A stretch of 64,000 nucleotides of DNA from Tetrapyrgos nigripes (GCA_013368315.1 JAACJM010000114.1:1-64000); one strand, 5' to 3'; numbered from the stretch's first letter, positions 1 through 11,395 are shown. Numbers and translations: made by a program. Notes: generated by a model not told the origin, from the sequence alone.

Positions 1-134
1 ACTTCTTTCTACGTTGACTAGCCCATCGTGTTGTTGTTGACGTTGAGCAGCCGACCGTAATGATAGCTGTCGGCGCGTAGGCAGATAAATATATACCAAT
101 GCAGTCGCAGTATCTCGTATTACGAACACTGTTT

Positions 135-910
135 TCATTTCCATGCATCTGCGTATCTGTCTCGTTGGACAACGCCTGAACAATAGTATGTCTCCAACCT
201 GGAAGTTCGTTTTTCCAACATATGGTTCGGGTACAGAGAGCAATTTGACGCCAAATTCGAATCTCTTCTTGATTTTAACGAGGTTAATACAAAATATGCA
301 GCCTCTGGAACAGGTAAACTGCACGCACTTCCAGTAGCGATGGCGGTGGTATTGAAGGGCCCTGTGATGCTAGCCTTCACTTTCAGTGTCCAGCGCACCA
401 TTTTTTCCTCGTCAACTACAAAGACAGTTGCGGTCGACTGATGCATAGACATTGGAAACGGCTGTCTAAGAGAGTACAGGACAGGTACAAGAGGACCTTC
501 GCGAAGCCTAACTTGAAGTCACAGGTCGAATCCGCTCTTTTCCAACTCTTCTCCCCAAGCACGGGCCTCCTCCTTCAGGGCGAAAGTCCAGTTGGTGATT
601 TCCCATGGCCAGGGCTACCGTCATGGTTTGAGAAGGTCAAAGCCGTCTCGGAACGTTCTGGGGTCATTGGAGGGGCAAATGCGGAAACGTATACCACCAA
701 CAAATCGTGGCGCATTTTCCGGGATATCGTAGTAGAAGAACCCGTTCGTATTCTCGGGAAAGGGTAGTAGAGGTCTCCAACCCTTCATTTGATTTTCGTT
801 GTGCCAGTGTTAATGCATTATGCAGCGCGCATTTCTGTAAGCTATCGCAACGCGGTTTAGACCGGAGATGTCGAAATAGTGGTGGAAGTGAGCTCATCAG
901 GCATCATTGA
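135..910 (-). pseudogene. decayed copy of an unknown gene (copy A)
   Basis: I do not recognise the family. The minus strand carries a broken reading frame that matches, piece by piece and in the same order, the better preserved copy at about 12.73-13.45 kb. Shared pieces include a start-side PDELTS segment, an FVGGIRFR-like segment, a GEELEKSG segment and a DEEKMV or NEEKMV segment. Here the frame is interrupted several times, for example by stops soon after PDELTS and after the GEELEKSGFDL segment. The 3' side (about 226-292) is also nearly identical at the DNA level to 12733-12808. It is best read as a pseudogene or a repeat-borne gene relic; no function can be given. Confidence 0.5.
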
Positions 911-951
911 AGAAACAACGCGCAGCTAATCCCTACTGAGGACCGTGAATG

Positions 952-1221
952 TTATGTCTTTGGCACACCTCCGTATACACCTCGTGCGACTCGGTCAACA
1001 GAACGACGGGAAGCCTTGGACACAGGGTTTACGAGCTCAAAATGTACACCCTTCAGTTGCTTCTTGAGGTTCTTCAGATCTTGTGACTTCGCATTCGGGT
1101 GGGTTGACGATTCCAGTAAACTTCTAATGGCTAAGAGGAGTCTGCCAACGATTTGAGTCAGCGGAGGAATCGATGAAAAGGTTGAGGCGTACCTATCAAG
1201 CATCAAAAGCCGCTCTTGCAA
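952..1221 (-). pseudogene. possible NLR-type N-terminal helical-domain fragment
   Basis: An 89-codon minus-strand frame has the pattern of the helical N-terminal domain found on many fungal NLR/NACHT proteins: a hydrophobic helix with IPPLTQIVGRLLLAI, followed by a charged Lys-rich helix. There is no NACHT, repeat or other domain next to it, so at most this is a fragment. It lies head to head with a plus-strand fragment of similar character that starts at about 1230. The assignment rests on pattern only and could be wrong. Confidence 0.25.
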
Positions 1222-1236
1222 ATCAAATGGAATATC

Positions 1237-1772
1237 GGATGGGTCAACTATACTATCTGCGACTGCTTTGATGCAAGCCGTCCACCAATCCTCAGATGTC
1301 GTTCCTCAGTTGAAAGGTGCAACTGGCGCTGTCTTAGCTGTTTGGGGCGTTCTTCAGGTAAATATGGCTTCGTTATCACTTGCCGCATGTCTTGCTGAAT
1401 GTGGCCGGTCGTGGTGTAGCGGAAAAACGTCTCTAAAGTGAAGGCTCAACAGTTTCGTGATGACATAGCCGGTATCATCGATGCCTCTGCTCATGCTTCC
1501 CCCGAACATGGTGCTCTTGCTGAGTGAGTGTTTGGTTCAATTTGTGTGCAAACTCTTGTGCTGATAAGTTATAACTGCCATAGGCTACAATCTAGGACGG
1601 TCCCGCGGTTAAATAACATAGCCGGGCAGTCCTCAATGAAGCGTCTTCGAAATCTCAATCGCAATGAAGACATTCTTGACGCCACTCGATCAGACATAGA
1701 CCGGGCCTTGACACTGAACAGGTTGGCTTTCCAGAAACTGGTGTCTGACGAACTTTCGGTATGTCCTTGGAC
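1237..1772 (+). pseudogene. NLR-type N-terminal helical-domain relic
   Basis: Three exon-like pieces on the plus strand can be read in order. The first (about 1240-1355) has SSDVVPQLKGATGAVLAVWG, the usual Pro-Pro/Leu-Lys helix of fungal NLR N-terminal domains. The second (about 1421-1525) has KAQQFRDDIAGIIDAS. The third (about 1584-1755) has DILDATRSDIDRALTLNRLAF, the usual Asp-Ile-Asp-Arg-Ala helix. The last two are separated by an intron-like GTGAGT...TAG of about 58 nt. No nucleotide-binding or repeat domain follows, so this looks like a remnant of an NLR-type immune-receptor-like gene rather than a working one. Confidence 0.35.
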
Positions 1773-2220
1773 CTAATTCGAAATAGTGAATGACTGAGCA
1801 GAGTATTATAATTTGTTATCAACAGTACGGTACTCAAATATCTAAGCGCTGTCATATTGGCCTCTTTTTGATTCCCGCCACAGCATAGTGTGATACAGCC
1901 CACCTCGCAGCTTCCAAGGGATGTTGGATTGATACAATTTTCTTGATCTAGGCGCTCGTCAGCGAAATCTTGAGTCCTGACGTCGTCTGCAACCATGGTC
2001 AGACTGTATGAATCAAACTGCCCTTGCTTGCATAATGCACTCACCACATTCCTGCCCGTTACTGCCCCTACATAAGTGTAATATGACTCAGGACGACGTT
2101 CAATTATGTTGGGGCAGAACATTCGCCAATTGTACCGATTGCTCTTTGTATTTTTATTATTGTGCAAGAGCTTCTCGGAGATGGGTGTTATCAGATCTGG
2201 CTGTTTTTGATTGGGATTAG

Positions 2221-3340
2221 AAAAGGCAAATACGACGTTGGGTGTTCGCAGCTGCCGTTGTGCCGCTGCAGCTGCTCTCTATCTCTCTACGTTCCCCTCT
2301 AATTACTTACCCGATTGGATTGTATTACAACGTTCTTAATGTGGCTCGCTGTCCCCCTCCCCCCCCTCTTTCTCTGTTCTCCATTCTTCTCCCCACTTCC
2401 TTCTTTCCGCATCTGTTCACCTCCAAAATTGTTCGTTACTCCCTCATCAGAACGATATGGCCTCCCATATGCATGGAGTTCGTTCCCCATGATCACTCTC
2501 ATACGCGACCCACCCTCATTCCATTACCTTCACGATACCTCGAGCCAACATTACTATGCTTCTCAGTGGATCTGTTTCCCCTGGAGTCCATCGTCTGAGC
2601 TCCTTTCCCTTTCATCCTCAGTTCATCCGAATATATGAACCGAGGTCTTGGTCTTCCTCTTTCCTCATGCAGGAAGGGCTAACCGGACCTGCCAGTGACT
2701 GCAGCAATCTCTAACGGAGACCCAATTGTGGACCTGAAAGCCAAAAATGCCCTTCTATTCCGAGACATATTTTCTTTTTCTGGACGGCTTGAGGGTTCTC
2801 ATTTTTCTTTGGACTGCTATTTGCTGCTTTTTCCTCTGATTCGCTATGTTATTTCTTCGTCAATGAATCTTTTTTTGCGCTGGGTGCCTGTCTGGTATAT
2901 CACTTTTTTGGCCACTGCGCATGTGGTATGTGTAGATACTCGTAGCTGGACGATTCTTTCCATTTTTTTTTGGTTCGTGTCTTTTCATAAGTAACCCTCC
3001 CTTGTCTCTTCTTATGTTCAGAATATCGGATTGATTTTTTCTATACTTTTCTCTCCTGTCTTCAGCAGATGGAACTGTTTCCCTAGCTAGATATATCTCT
3101 CTTCCCAATAGGATCTCAGGATTTGAACACTTCTATTTTCGCACTCTGCTACGTTTCTGCGTCTTCAACAGATGCAAAGCTCCTCTCTGTACATCTTTTC
3201 CTTGTATACTACGAACACTGTTGTCATTTCCATGTATCTGTGTCTATAGCCAGTGTCTCTAAGTATCTGTCTCACTGGAATAGCACGCCTCCAACCTTGC
3301 TGAACCCATGAATGGTTGGAATTGCGAAACATCTACAACT
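2221..3340. other. intergenic stretch, no supported gene
   Basis: The open frames here are pyrimidine-rich, low-complexity and lack a recognisable domain. The only clear structure is one copy of a small dispersed repeat at about 3202-3300, described separately. Confidence 0.5.
3202..3300 (+). repeat. small dispersed repeat, copy 2 of 3
   Basis: The block TACGAACACTG...CATTTCCATG.ATCTG.GT, with the extension ATAGCC.GTGTCTCTAAG and TATCTGTCTC, occurs here, at about 120-175 (without the middle extension) and at about 8950-9000 (with the extension but without the start). All three copies are in the same orientation. The family is unknown; it may be the edge of a decayed mobile element. Confidence 0.5.
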
Positions 3341-3348
3341 TTGTCCAC

Positions 3349-4700
3349 TCAGAGCCCGTCTTGAGGATGTGCAATCAGCTTGACACAGCTGACTGCCCCG
3401 TTCTTCAGTCTCTCTAGACCATCAGCTATACCATACAGCCCGTTCGGAAGTTCCTCGACTTTGTTAGGCTGAAGGAAAACCAAAAGCAATCAGAATTCGG
3501 GGCCAACAAAAGCCAAAGCAAGCACATACCACTATCACACCATCCTCCACCCACCTGCCCAGTGCTCTCCACATCTGCTTCCCAAACTCCCTCGTATGCG
3601 GCCAATGTACTGTTCCTATCACTTGCAAGAGATTCTTGCTGTCAACTAATTCCTCCGGCTTGAGCTCGATCATGTATGTAGTTACAATGTCTCCACCGTC
3701 TGCTAAACATGTGTATCCAGCTTTTTGAGCATCGTAACCAGAAAAGGCGTCGAAGACGAGTTTGAGGGAGATGATGTCGTCTCAGATAATATATTAGAGA
3801 CGGTAGAGGGTAGATTAGCGAAAGACACGCTTTGTCTGTCAATGATATGGGTCGCGCCTAGTTCTTTAAGATAGGGTCCATGTTTTGCAGAGGCATAGGC
3901 GATGATGGGTGAAAACTGAAATTCGCGGAGCAGTTGGATAACTAGACATATGTCAGCGTGTAAGCTATCGTCGGCCAAGTCGTTGAATGAAACAAACACA
4001 CCATATTGCCCGACTGATGTAGAACCCCCAATGCACTTTGAAGATAGGTGAGGGTAATAGACACGGATAGAAGGAAGAAGATAGTACCAGAGCTGGCTGT
4101 CCCGTAAACTTCACAGTGGGGTCGAAAGTAGGATTCAAAGCAACTCCTATCGGCTTCGGGCGAGAAGACCAAATATACCACATGTGACGGCAAGAGAAAT
4201 AGAGGCTGCTTGGGAGTAGCTATATCTTTCTGGGATCTGTGGAAGACAATATCAGCTGGTGAGCAGAACGTCTCGTCGAAAGAGGACATAGCACATGCCT
4301 TTGCAGCAACATCTGCTGAGATGAGACAATACTGCTGGAAGGTTGCCTGATCATTGGTATAGTATCCCTGAAAGTAGCTAAACAGTCGTTTGAGCAATCA
4401 ACATTCGCAAATTGAATAAAGTTGACTGCGCAATACCCACATTCTATCACCCCTTTTCCACCCTTCAACACCTTCTCCAACCTCCTCTACATCCCCAGCA
4501 GCATCAGAACCTAGGACAGCAGGGAATTCCTTCGCGAGGAATTCCAAGTCGTGTGCCTGAATCTTCCAGTCAACAGGATTCAAAGCGGTGGCTTGGATTT
4601 TGACGAGGAGTGAGCCTGAACCTGGTTTTGGGATAGGACGCGTGGTGACGATGAAAGAACCCTTGCGGCTGTCAAGCACGAAAGCTTTTTGGAAAGACAT
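3349..4700 (-). pseudogene. zinc-type alcohol dehydrogenase-like (MDR) gene, frame-broken
   Basis: This is a medium-chain dehydrogenase/reductase of the enoyl-reductase/quinone-oxidoreductase type found in many fungal clusters. The ATG at 4700 opens MSFQKAFVLDSRKG and leads through the N-terminal GroES-like domain (LLVKIQATALNPVDWK, FPAVLGSDAAG, GWKRGDR). Later exons give GYYTNDQATFQQYC, a Rossmann part (GSTSVGQYVIQLL, YLKELGATHIID, VFDAFSGYDAQ) and the end RLKNGAVSCVKLI with a stop at 3349. The frame does not hold: a one-base shift is needed between the AASISLAVTCGIFGLL and GVALNPTFD segments (about 4143-4150). Phase is off at the next splice, and another shift is needed near 3780-3795. Either it is a recent pseudogene or the assembly has indel errors. 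Confidence 0.68.
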
Positions 4701-5354
4701 TGTATCCTGACGTTCAAGTTTATGAGTTGAAGTGAAAGTCAAGAGGGAAAGAGATGTTACCAGTATCTCCAACTTCCTTCGCGTCATTATATACCTACAG
4801 CCATATGTCCCCAAAAGCAAGCTTGAATTCATAGAGATTCTTGTGCACTTGACTGGCATTACTAAGTGGCCAACTTGATGACTGAGAAACGCATATCCCG
4901 ACCAATCGGTCAAATAAAAAGTTCAGAGACAGTAATCTAGAGTCCTTCCTGGGAGTTCTTGCATACAAGTTATCAGACAGCGTTCTAATAAAAGACAACC
5001 AGAGACTCACAGTGACGCGGTGAAAAGGCAAATAGACAATGAAGCCATTGAGTTTTTGGTCTATCGAGCTGGAGAACGAAGTGGAAGCGAGAGTAGGTCT
5101 GAAATTTCCCACAATCTTTCCTCGCACTCGTTGGGCAGCGATGCATTGATGAGTCTGATGAACCTCCGGCACTCTATAAGTATATACACTTCTGCTTATC
5201 ATTTATGCATGGCTATATATCATGTATGTGCGCTTGTAGCTATTTCACACAATCCTTCACAATTGACAGACTCGACGCGCGCGCCAGTTGCAGCCACCCT
5301 CAGCACATCGACTCCTCACCAGCTCTTCACCAAACCCCTTCAGACGCACATTGC
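4701..5354. other. intergenic, nothing recognised
   Basis: It lies between the 5' end of the dehydrogenase-like relic and the 3' end of the first DUF7726 copy. Open frames here have no recognisable motif or splice-consistent extension. Confidence 0.4.
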
Positions 5355-6217
5355 TTAGGGCTTTCTCTTGAACCTCCTGATAACTCCCAATCCATCTTCC
5401 CAAGGTACCTCGTCTGCACGGCACCGAATGTAGTTAGAATACTTCCTCGAAAAAACCGTCCGGCCATTGACGTTCCATCGCCTCCCTGTGTGCCGATTTC
5501 GGTTTCCCTTCACTAATCCTCTTCTTCTCAAAGTAGACGTAGGCCGCGTAGAAAACTCGATTCGAATTCCCAGCCGACGCACCCTCGTAGCCCAAGAAAT
5601 CTTGGAGCTGTTTGCTCTGGATTTTGGGAGTGGGTGTTTTGTTCGGATACGCCGCACAAGCGATGTCGCGTAAGAACTGGGCTTTGGAAGTACCAGTCTC
5701 TGAAAGATGTTCGTGTATCTTTTGGCGGATGACATTACAGCTGTTGAATACCGGGACACTGTCGTTTTCGTCGCCGTCCAAGTGGATGGAGAAGAGATCG
5801 GTGAATTCCTCGGATTCGTTGGTTCTGGGTATCTTGGGAGAGGATGGCTTTGCACGCTTCTTGGCAGGAGGATTGGACGCGTTTGACGCGTCGTTCTCGT
5901 CTTTGTTGTGGCGTTTGCGTTTCTGAAGAAACAATGTTGAGAGTTACGACATCGGCTATAGTGGAATTGGGCTTACAGTGTCGTTCTTCTGCGATGGAGC
6001 TTCATCATTGCTCCTGCCTTCCTTGACATGGTTCAAAAGCGAGTTCTGGAGAACGAAGCGCTGCATCAGGAACGCGTCGTCAGGGAGAAAAGGGTTACAG
6101 AAACGTACAGTGGTGCCAATTGCTTGTAGTATTGTCTTCCAAACCCCTTCTTTCGACCAAGGGCAAGGACTCTGAGACTTGAAAAGAGGCGTTCCGCTTC
6201 TTCGTGTTGCTGGTCAT
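5355..6217 (-). pseudogene. DUF7726-type protein gene, copy 1 (3' frameshift)
   Basis: This belongs to an Agaricomycete family of small proteins with a conserved C-terminal domain (DUF7726 as I recall it). The long exon (about 5434-5925) reads KRKRHNKDENDASNASN, then SCNVIRQKIHEHLSETGTSKAQ, IQSKQLQDFLG and GNSNRVFYAAYVYFEKKRIS. It aligns along its length with the intact copy at 13.7-14.5 kb. The frame stops at 5434, but the missing tail continues in another frame to 5355 (SNYIRC...GVIRR against QYYWC...GVRR), so a frameshift has cut off the last 30 or so residues. The 5' exons are recognisable (ATG at 6217), but the phase of the first intron does not fit well. The role is unknown; the basic N-terminus suggests a nuclear protein. 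Confidence 0.62.
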
Positions 6218-6532
6218 GGTTCAAGTTGAGAAACGGATAATGTGACCGCGTTGAAATGAAAGGACTTGGAGTATGTAGTCCAAATTGTCACTATCCATTA
6301 GTGTGGAGTGTTGAGACGTCATTACCATCACTTGGGCGCTTCATGCAGATCGTATCCAGCGCAAGCGAAGTCGAATTCAAAGTCCGCTCCCAAACCTCTT
6401 CATCCACTACCTCCAGGCGTTTCTTCTCCTTCAACCCTTGCAGCGAACACCTCAAGGATCTTTTTGGAACCTATGAAACCCATACAGATTGGAGTGCGGT
6501 TTGACAATGATAAAACTGATGGGGCTGTATGA

Positions 6533-7617
6533 AGGGTTGTACATCTTGTTCTGAGCTCCTGTGCAGTACTCGCCTGACCTTATCTTTCTGGGCAGTGCGT
6601 TGAATTAGAATGCCATGACTTCATGGCGCCCAGAAACCTTCAAATAAGCTCGCTTGCTGGCCGGTCCTGTTACCTACCATCACGATTCGGTCTCTCTGAG
6701 TCCTTATACCATAGCCTTAGCTTTACAGAGCGATAAGAGGCTCGACTAAGGTAGCCATTCTGCTGCATCGATGTCCATGCTCAATCATCATAGACCTCGA
6801 ACTCTTTCGTGAATACTGAGGTTACGGAGAATTGAACCGTCCAAAATGACTCTCAAGTCCATCAGGACGGCTCTGAAAACCTCAAGTCGTTGCTTCAGTC
6901 ATCAGAACCGTATCCTCTCTTGAGGGGTCTTGTTAAAAATGCTGTTGTCTTGCATCAGTTCGTTCAGGTATGTGACTAATATCTTATCCTATAGCTTTCT
7001 AAGCCTCTTTGCTCTGTCTCTACCTCTAGACTGCGCCCGACTGGGATAATCAGAAAATCTATCGTCGTTCTTTCGAGGGTCTGTAAGCGGCTGATTTTAC
7101 TAATATGCTCGCCACTTGAAGTCCACCGATCACGTCTCAGAATAGCAAGACGACACTCCAAGTCCGATGCATCGTATAGATCGCGTTTTGACGCAAAATG
7201 ACAATCCTTTCACTCAAATATTCATAATCGTGCCCCTCTCTCTCCTATTCCTGACGCTCCATTCTAGTCACTCCGACTCACAATCGACTGCGAAGGCTGT
7301 TGTCGTATCGGTCTTTTTTCGCACACTGCAAACGTATAGCACGGCCTAAATCATTAATCGTCGTCTGGCGGAACAAAAACTTCTAACCTGTGTCCTCTTT
7401 CTCTCCTTCACTCGATCATATTACCCCAATTTCCAATGCTCCACTGGTACAAGTTACGCGGCGCGGAAGCCGGACATGACGTTGCGACCGTTGCGACGGA
7501 AGATTATGCCCATCGTGCCTGCAGGTTTAAATAGATGCCACAACTTCAAGCTCAAATTCCATATTTTCCTTGCTTCTATAATTCTTCACGAATTACCTCT
7601 TCACAGCTAAACACATC
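6533..7617. other. intergenic and promoter region of the secreted protein gene
   Basis: No coding pattern was found. The last part (about 7430-7617) precedes the small secreted protein gene. It includes a TTTAAATA box-like sequence at about 7528, roughly 90 bases upstream of the ATG, which is a plausible TATA element. Confidence 0.35.
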
Positions 7618-8181
7618 ATGAAGTTCCTCGCCGCTGCCGTCTCTACTCTTGCTCTCGCCACTGGCGTCCTTGCCCAATCGGCTTATATTGAGAAGCCTGC
7701 TGACGGTGACTCTGTCACTGCAGGCTCTAGTCTGGTTATCGACGTTGTCAGGCCTGTAAGTCCTTTGTCACTGTACACTTCGTTCAGAACTACTGACCTC
7801 AGTTTCCATACGATAGAACACCATTTCCTCCTCACAAGAAGTTGGAATCGCCATCGGTATCTCCAGCTGCACGTCCAAGGCTTGTCTGCCTGCCAACTCC
7901 ACTTTGGGTACCCTGCTCTACAACGGCAGGTTTACCCCTCAGTACGACGAAGACCAAGCCGCTACCGGCCAATACCAGCCTCATCAGAACATCACTGTTC
8001 AAATTCCAGGAGATTTCACCAAAGGAACAGCTCAGATTAACTTTGCTCATTTCTTCCTTCTTGGGGTATGTATAGTCAATTCGTTTAACCCAGCACCTCG
8101 TTCTAACCTCGATCTCCTCGCTCACAGGCTAGTCTCTCGCCCTACATTGAGACTTCTGAAGTCAACGTGACAGTAAACTGA
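7618..8181 (+). CDS. small secreted protein (146 aa)
   Basis: CDS join(7618..7755,7817..8065,8128..8181). All three exons are in phase with good GT-AG borders. Residues 1-19 form a clear signal peptide (MKFLAAAVSTLALATGVLA) with cleavage likely just after it. The mature part resembles a family of small secreted Agaricomycete proteins of unknown function, with blocks like YIEKPADGDSV, an NTISSSQEVGIAIGISSC core, GTLLYNGRF.PQY and HQNITVQIP. It has one Cys pair (SCTSKAC) and N-glycosylation sites (QNIT, VNVT). It stands alone with ordinary spacing. Extracellular location is inferred from the signal peptide; no activity can be named. Confidence 0.75.
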
Positions 8182-9019
8182 GGAGCTCGCATCGTCATGA
8201 ATTAGCGTGGACTTTACGGACTTCATGGACCACTTTAACATAGTCTGGCATAGTAACAACGACACGAATATACGTTGTGATATGCTGGTTGCTCGATTGA
8301 ACCTTCTTCATGCATAGTCGGATGCTCTTGTTACATGGATGAGTCTTGCCTAGGCCGAGGTATCTCTCTTCTCCCCACGAAATGAATGAAGAGGGGCCAT
8401 GGTCATCAAAATCCCTTGGACTTCCCGTAGACTACAGGAGCACCAGAATTCTAAACACTCAAGCTCGACACGCTTCTTTGTTGGTCGGTTTGGACGCGTT
8501 TGACGCGTGGTTTTCTGCATCGTTTTGGCTTCCAGGTCGCCTTTGACACGGATTCCCGGAGAAGAAAGAGAACAGTAAGCGACTGCCAACGAGATGAACA
8601 GTTTTTAGTAGACCGTCTATCAATGGGTTGTTGGAAGTACGGACGAACTGAAGTACGCGAAGCTGGCATAAAAGAACTCCTAACAAGCCACTACTACTTC
8701 AATCATCTCCCATTTGAGTTCTGTTCGCTCGTCCCTCCAGACCCAGACCCGGAACTTTCTTCGCCTCTTTCATCGCAGCTATCTCGCTCTCATTTGTGTC
8801 TAACTTGAGCCCCTTTCCAGGCCATAGTCTCATCAATTGTTGACCGGACATCTATAAGCTGTCGAGTCCAGCCTACAGGCAGATGCTTAGTATCGTCCGA
8901 GTCGGTTGCCGAAACTCATTGGCAAGAACCTACAGCGTATGTGATCAGGTCCATGCATCTGCGTATCTATAGCCGGTGTCTCTAAGTATCTGTCTCGCCG
9001 TACAACTTTACACAAGCTC
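8182..9019. other. intergenic with a DUF7726 relic and a dispersed repeat
   Basis: At about 8459-8530 (minus strand) a short frame reads QNDAENHASNASKPTNK, matching the NDASNASNPPAKK stretch of the DUF7726 copies. It includes the near-identical DNA GACGCGTTTGACGCGT, and nothing else of that gene is left. At about 8950-9000 lies the third copy of the small dispersed repeat. The remainder shows no gene. Confidence 0.4.
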
Positions 9020-10588
9020 TTAGTTATCCAAAAACCCAATCCGACGCCAATACCCAATCCACTTTTCTATATCTTCAGAACCCAGCTGACGCTTCGTCAA
9101 CTCCTTCGGAGTCTGACTGTTTTCCACCGCTCGAGTTGTACTCAACGATGGAAGCCCCATGAATTCACCTTCCTCTTTATCAGCAGTCGCTACCTGAGTT
9201 TGGAAAATTTTCCATAAGCTTCAAGGCGGTGGGGTTACGAGCTGGGTCGTTGGTGGAAGCCTGGGACTTGATCAATTCGTCTATCCGTTAAGCATATGGG
9301 ACTACCCCGGCCTCGATGAAGGGTGCGGCGAGGTCAAGAACGAGCGAAGCCTTTGTAGGATGAGGGTGTACCAAATTAGCAAACTCGGTTTTTCCAGTGC
9401 TGAGTTCTACTATTGCCTAGGCAGCAAGGTCGATGGACCCAGGATAGGTACCAGCCAATATGGAGCGTCAGCCTCATGAATTATTCAAAAAAGATTGTCC
9501 ACTCACCCCAGATAACATAGGTGCTTTCTTAAGAGTCTGACTCGACCTGACCAGAGAAGAGAACCATTCGGTCGTGTTCCACTCCCCATTGGGTCCACCA
9601 CAGAGCTGACCGACGCGAACGACGACCGGTTTCAAGGAGTTTGCCGAGATGCTTCATGGAGGATAGTTTCTCCACACCACTTCGATTCACCATACCCAGA
9701 GCCAACAGGGCTCGTCTCCGGGAGATGCTCCTCTGGTCCAGGCTTGCCTGTGCCCCAGTCTGCGAGTATATGATGAATCAGCCTTTAATGACAGCCTAAA
9801 AAAGGAGGATACGTACTGGTGAATGCAGCGACGGAGCTAATGAAGACAATTCTGGGACGCTTCGATGTCAAGGCAAGGTCAATCAAGTTGCGTGTCCCCA
9901 ATAAATGTGGCTCAAAAGATGCAAGGGAGACATTAAAGTCCACTCGCCAAGCTGTGCAAAAGGTTGGTCTGGTCAGTCGTCATCTTCTTTGACCAAGTTG
10001 ATCACTCACCATTGTGGATTATCAAAGTCAACTCGTCGCGAATAGTCTCATAGACATCCCTCTGGAGGTCCAACAACTCCTTGCTCGAATCCCTTTCCAG
10101 AAGAACAAGTTTCGGAGATTTAAGGAGAGTCGTGTCAAGTCCTAGCGCAGCGAACGATGATTCTTGCCTGGCAGAGAGGTCGGTACTCGAAGACCTATTC
10201 AAAGCGTAGACCTTCGTATAGTCCTCCGATTGAAGAAGAATTGCCAGCAGATAGCTTCCCAAATATCCAGTCGTACCGGTTACCAAGGCTGCACTAGGAG
10301 GATTGGATTTAACACCATTGGCCTGAGCGGCGTCGTGCCTGGGAAAATCTTTCGTGTACTTCTCCGCCAATGCCTTGACTCTCTAACAAGACCGGCTGCT
10401 CGTCGTATCGCAGCAGCCGCGTCCTTCCACACGATTGTCTGGAGTTCTCCATCTTCGTCGTAGCGAAAGAGCGGATGCTCAGGACTGTTGGCACCGTGAT
10501 AGTCAAAGAGCTGAGCGAGAGGTAGAGATTGGTCCTTAGGAGGCTTGGTGAAGGTAGCCCTGCCTTTGAACGCGTCGTAGTTCTTCAT
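9020..10588 (-). pseudogene. adenylate-forming reductase (NRPS-like) with adenylation core deleted
   Basis: The ATG at 10588 starts a typical N-terminal adenylation segment (LAQLFDYHGANSPEHPLF, TIVWKDAAAAIRRAAGLVRE). After only about 70 residues the sequence jumps, with a frame change, into the linker and thioester-reductase domain: NADP-binding VTGTTGYLGSYLLAILL, VYALNRSS, IIHNGWRVDFN, VFISSVAAFTS, the active-site style GYGESKW, VVRVGQLCGGPNGEW and the C-terminal GSEDIEKWIGYWRRIGF with a stop at 9020. Most of the A domain and the carrier domain are gone. Further damage includes a one-base loss after ILHEASRQTP, TAG inside DLAA*AIVELS, TAA inside VVPYA*RIDEL, and a one-base loss in an A/T run near 9212. 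Such enzymes activate and reduce a carboxylic acid; this one cannot. Confidence 0.78.
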
Positions 10589-11395
10589 GTTGAAATTAGA
10601 GTAGGTAGTACTGTGACAAGTATCGGTTGTAGGGGAGAAGGGATTTGTGAAGACATAGACGACTATTGGTGGTCCTTTTAAAGGAGATCTTTAGCACACT
10701 GGAAATGACATCGTCCTATACGGAAGAGTGTAGAACCCATTGCTGGGGAAAGCGTAAGCCCAAAGCGTATTGCGGTTTAATTTACCTCCCGGATTTGGGC
10801 ACCACACTTGGTATCCTCGGGACCGACCGATTCGTTCTGTTGACAGTTGGCCTATCGAGTAATGGATTCATCAGCAATTGCACTACTGCGAAGGTGTCGT
10901 AGAAATCGCAGTTTGAGAGGTTGATGGGCCTCGGGGTCCAGTTCGGGCGACCAGTGGACGAGTGAATGACTCCGATGTTTGAGAGGTTGATGAGCCTGGG
11001 CCTCGGGACTAGTTCGGGCGACCAGTGGACAAGTTTGGGACGAGTGGACGACTCCGACGCACATCGTAGTCGTCAAACGGACAATACAATACGGGTTGAG
11101 TAGGAGATGTTATCTGCCTGCCTGTCCATGAGACGTAGTGGTAAAGAACAAACGGAAGCAAATTCTAGCGTAGTCAACATTCGGTGTAACATCAACGTAA
11201 CGTTTGCCGCAATAATTTGCTTCCGCTCGACTTTCAAGTTGCTTTCAAGAGCTTTCAAGGTCTCAAGGCACGCTGGAGGAGCTTGGAGGAGCAGCTGGAA
11301 TTTGAAAGTCTAGTCATGGGAAATCCTTTAACATTAGTACAAACTGAGTAGGATAAACTACAAGAGTGTCTACATAGTTGAAGCAGCGCGTCCTT
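10589..11395. other. intergenic with local repeats
   Basis: No gene was found. It contains the imperfect tandem repeat at 10911-11058 and a 12-base inverted repeat at about 11152-11224 (CGGAAGCAAATT and AATTTGCTTCCG). Confidence 0.4.
10911..11058. repeat. imperfect tandem duplication, two units
   Basis: Unit 1 (10911-10976) and unit 2 (10977-11058) both begin GTTTGAGAGGTTGATG and share GTTCGGGCGACCAGTGGAC and GACTCCGA. Unit 2 carries two small insertions. Confidence 0.75.

Noticed and set aside
2242..2638. Open frames with long Pro, Leu and Ser runs
   Set aside because: Pyrimidine-rich low-complexity DNA, no domain, no splice-consistent extension.
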